From positions 1 through 6,847 of the forward strand of contig DAOVBF010000070.1 of assembly GCA_030673955.1 (NCBI GenBank): a stretch of 6,847 nucleotides of DNA, written 5' to 3'. Shown here piece after piece: positions 5,619-6,847 of this stretch (positions are counted from its first letter, which is position 1; each line of letters begins with the position of its first letter). The translations under genes and the position numbers were made by a program. Under the pieces are notes generated by a model. That model did no database searches, had not been told where the DNA came from, and saw only the letters and a program-made list of their open reading frames with translations. Origin of the DNA: Deltaproteobacteria bacterium (GTDB taxonomy: Bacteria > Myxococcota_A > UBA9160 > SZUA-336).

Positions 5619-6247
5619 TGGAGATTCAGCCAGCAGAGCGGCGGCGGCGCCAGGCGCGCCGCGAGGCGCGTCGCGCGATTCTGGACGCCACTGAGGCCAT
5701 CCTCGTCGAGGAAGGCTATGAGAGCCTCTCCATGCGGCGTGTGGCTGCGCGCTGCGGGTACACCGTCCCTACGATCTATCACCACTTCGGGGACAAGACG
5801 GGCCTGATCGACGAGCTGCTCGAGGAGCGCTTCGTCAGACTGCTCCAGCGTGTGCAGCGCGTTGGCCGCTCGGACGATCCGCTCGAGAACATGCTGGCGT
5901 ACGCCTCGGCATTCGTGCGCTTCGGGCTCCAGCACCCCACCCACTATCGGCTTATGATGACTCCGCGTCAGCAGCCCTCCGAGCCGCCCCGTTCAGCCGA
6001 AGAGGCCCGCACCCTCATGGAACAGCCGTTGCACGAGCTCGCGGTGGTGGGCCGGCTCTATTCGGAAGACGCCGAGGCCTGTGTTCAAGCCATGTGGGCA
6101 CTGGTGCACGGGCTCATTTCGCTCCGCACGAGCCGGCTGGACTACCCGTGGTCGAAGGCGCAGGTCACGGTTGCCCTCGAGGCGATGATTCGCGGAATGA
6201 TCCGTCCGGTTAAGGACAAGCGCAGCAGGCCACGGGGGAACGCATGA
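5618..6247 (+). CDS. TetR/AcrR-family transcriptional regulator with WHG-type C-terminal domain
   Basis: This 209-residue regulator has a very basic N-terminal arm (8-19) and a TetR helix-turn-helix: the motif spans about 38-57, with recognition helix YTVPTIYHHFGDKTGLIDEL at 48-67. The C-terminal ligand/dimer domain contains FVRFGLQHPTHYRLMM (99-114) and MWALVHGL (159-166), the W-HG pattern of WHG-type TetR proteins. The ligand is unknown; acyl-CoA, sterol-derived CoA thioester or an efflux substrate are the reasonable options. ATG 5618 is the first possible start in its frame after the TGA at 5498-5500; no clear Shine-Dalgarno precedes it, so initiation may be weak or near-leaderless. It diverges from the beta-oxidation operon and overlaps the membrane-fusion gene by 4 nt. 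That makes the pump its surest target and the beta-oxidation operon a plausible second one. Confidence 0.93.
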   Translation: MEIQPAERRRRQARREARRAILDATEAILVEEGYESLSMRRVAARCGYTVPTIYHHFGDKTGLIDELLEERFVRLLQRVQRVGRSDDPLENMLAYASAFVRFGLQHPTHYRLMMTPRQQPSEPPRSAEEARTLMEQPLHELAVVGRLYSEDAEACVQAMWALVHGLISLRTSRLDYPWSKAQVTVALEAMIRGMIRPVKDKRSRPRGNA

Positions 6248-6847
6248 GCGTCCCGGCCAGGAGACTCGCCCCGGTCCTGGGTCTCGCTCTTTGCGTGGGA
6301 GCGTGTGGAGGGGAAGACAACGGGACCCTGGTGACCGCCCCCCCCGTGGCGGTCGCGCCGGTGACGGTGGCGGACGTGGTGGATCGGATCGAGGCTACAG
6401 GAGAGCTCATCGCCCGGGAAAAGGCACGGATTGCCGCCGAGGTCCCAGGGCGCGTCACCGAGATCCTGGCGAAGGAAGGCAGCCCGGTCCAAGCGGAGAC
6501 GGCGGTTCTCCGCATTGATCCCGAGCGGCGCGAGCTCGAGCGCGACACTGCACGGGCAAGGCTCGCGGAATCGCAGGCGGGATCGCGTGAGCAGGAACGC
6601 GAAACGCGGCGGATCCGCCAGCTCCATAAACGGCAGGTAGCTTCTCGGACGCAGCTGGACCAAGCCGAAACCGCACTCGAGCTCGGGCGTGCCCGCGTGA
6701 ACGCCGCAGAGGCGCAGCTGGGCGTGGCCGAACGGGCGCTCCGCGACGCCAGCGTAACCGCACCATTTGCCGGACTGATTGACCGGCGGCTGGTCAGCGT
6801 GGGAGAGTTCGTGAGCGCTGGCCAGCCACTCTTCGAGCTGGTTGCGC
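6244..6847 (+). CDS. RND efflux pump periplasmic adaptor (membrane-fusion lipoprotein), 3' end outside window
   Basis: The first 201 residues are present. A signal peptide with basic RR at 6-7 and hydrophobic core 8-20 ends in the lipobox-like VGAC, with C21 the predicted lipidated residue. The first half of a barrel-sandwich (biotinyl-lipoyl) domain follows (ATGELIAREKARIAAEVPG, 51-69). A long charged alpha-helical hairpin, probably coiled coil, runs about 93-168, and the second lipoyl half contains VTAPFAGLIDRRLVSVGEFV (171-190). This order is that of AcrA/MexA-type adaptors, which link an inner-membrane RND transporter to an outer-membrane channel. The beta-barrel and membrane-proximal domains and presumably an RND transporter gene lie beyond the edge. 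The ATG overlaps the TetR stop as ATGA, with GGGGG 5 nt upstream, so it is cotranscribed and coupled. A C8 run at 6338-6345 encodes part of APP after the lipid anchor. Confidence 0.92.
   Translation, partial: MSVPARRLAPVLGLALCVGACGGEDNGTLVTAPPVAVAPVTVADVVDRIEATGELIAREKARIAAEVPGRVTEILAKEGSPVQAETAVLRIDPERRELERDTARARLAESQAGSREQERETRRIRQLHKRQVASRTQLDQAETALELGRARVNAAEAQLGVAERALRDASVTAPFAGLIDRRLVSVGEFVSAGQPLFELVA

Overview
The window looks like chromosomal DNA from a high-GC Gram-negative bacterium. The GC-rich third codon positions, the long open antisense shadows and the lipoprotein membrane-fusion subunit of an RND-type pump all point that way. The gene content (split peroxisomal-type beta-oxidation enzymes, TetR, efflux) would fit an uncultured or environmental deltaproteobacterial-like lineage or a related proteobacterium, but the sequence alone does not fix the taxon. 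I see no mobile elements, CRISPR arrays, tRNA or rRNA genes.

Layout. Minus strand, reading right to left: a tight three-gene operon at 5238-2249 encodes an SDR 3-hydroxyacyl-CoA dehydrogenase, a two-hotdog MaoC-type (hydratase-2) enoyl-CoA hydratase, and an SCP-x/SCP2-type thiolase. The gaps are 9 and 20 nt. A strong GC-rich inverted repeat at 2127-2165 follows. Next come a MATE-family multidrug/toxin exporter (2098-635, probable TTG start) and a glutathione S-transferase-like protein (574 to beyond the left edge, probable GTG start). Plus strand, divergent from the operon: a TetR-family regulator with a WHG-type C-terminal domain (5618-6247) overlaps by 4 nt the start of a periplasmic lipoprotein membrane-fusion protein of an RND efflux pump (6244 to beyond the right edge).

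How the genes work together. The three operon enzymes make up the second half of a beta-oxidation cycle: hydration of the 2-enoyl-CoA, oxidation to 3-ketoacyl-CoA, then thiolysis. The first two have the same domains, in the same order, as eukaryotic peroxisomal multifunctional enzyme type 2 (MFE-2/HSD17B4), and the thiolase resembles the thiolase half of SCP-x. This suggests bulky or branched acyl-CoA substrates such as sterol side chains or 2-methyl acyl chains, though the substrate is inference. No acyl-CoA ligase or acyl-CoA dehydrogenase lies in the window.

The 379-nt divergent gap (5239-5617) is the regulatory centre. An AT-rich imperfect inverted repeat (5585-5618) touches the TetR start codon and overlaps a candidate promoter for the beta-oxidation operon. 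TetR may therefore control both the operon and its own efflux operon. The same gap holds a second candidate promoter, a perfect 8-bp hairpin, and a possible 56-codon upstream ORF whose stop overlaps the SDR start as ATGA.
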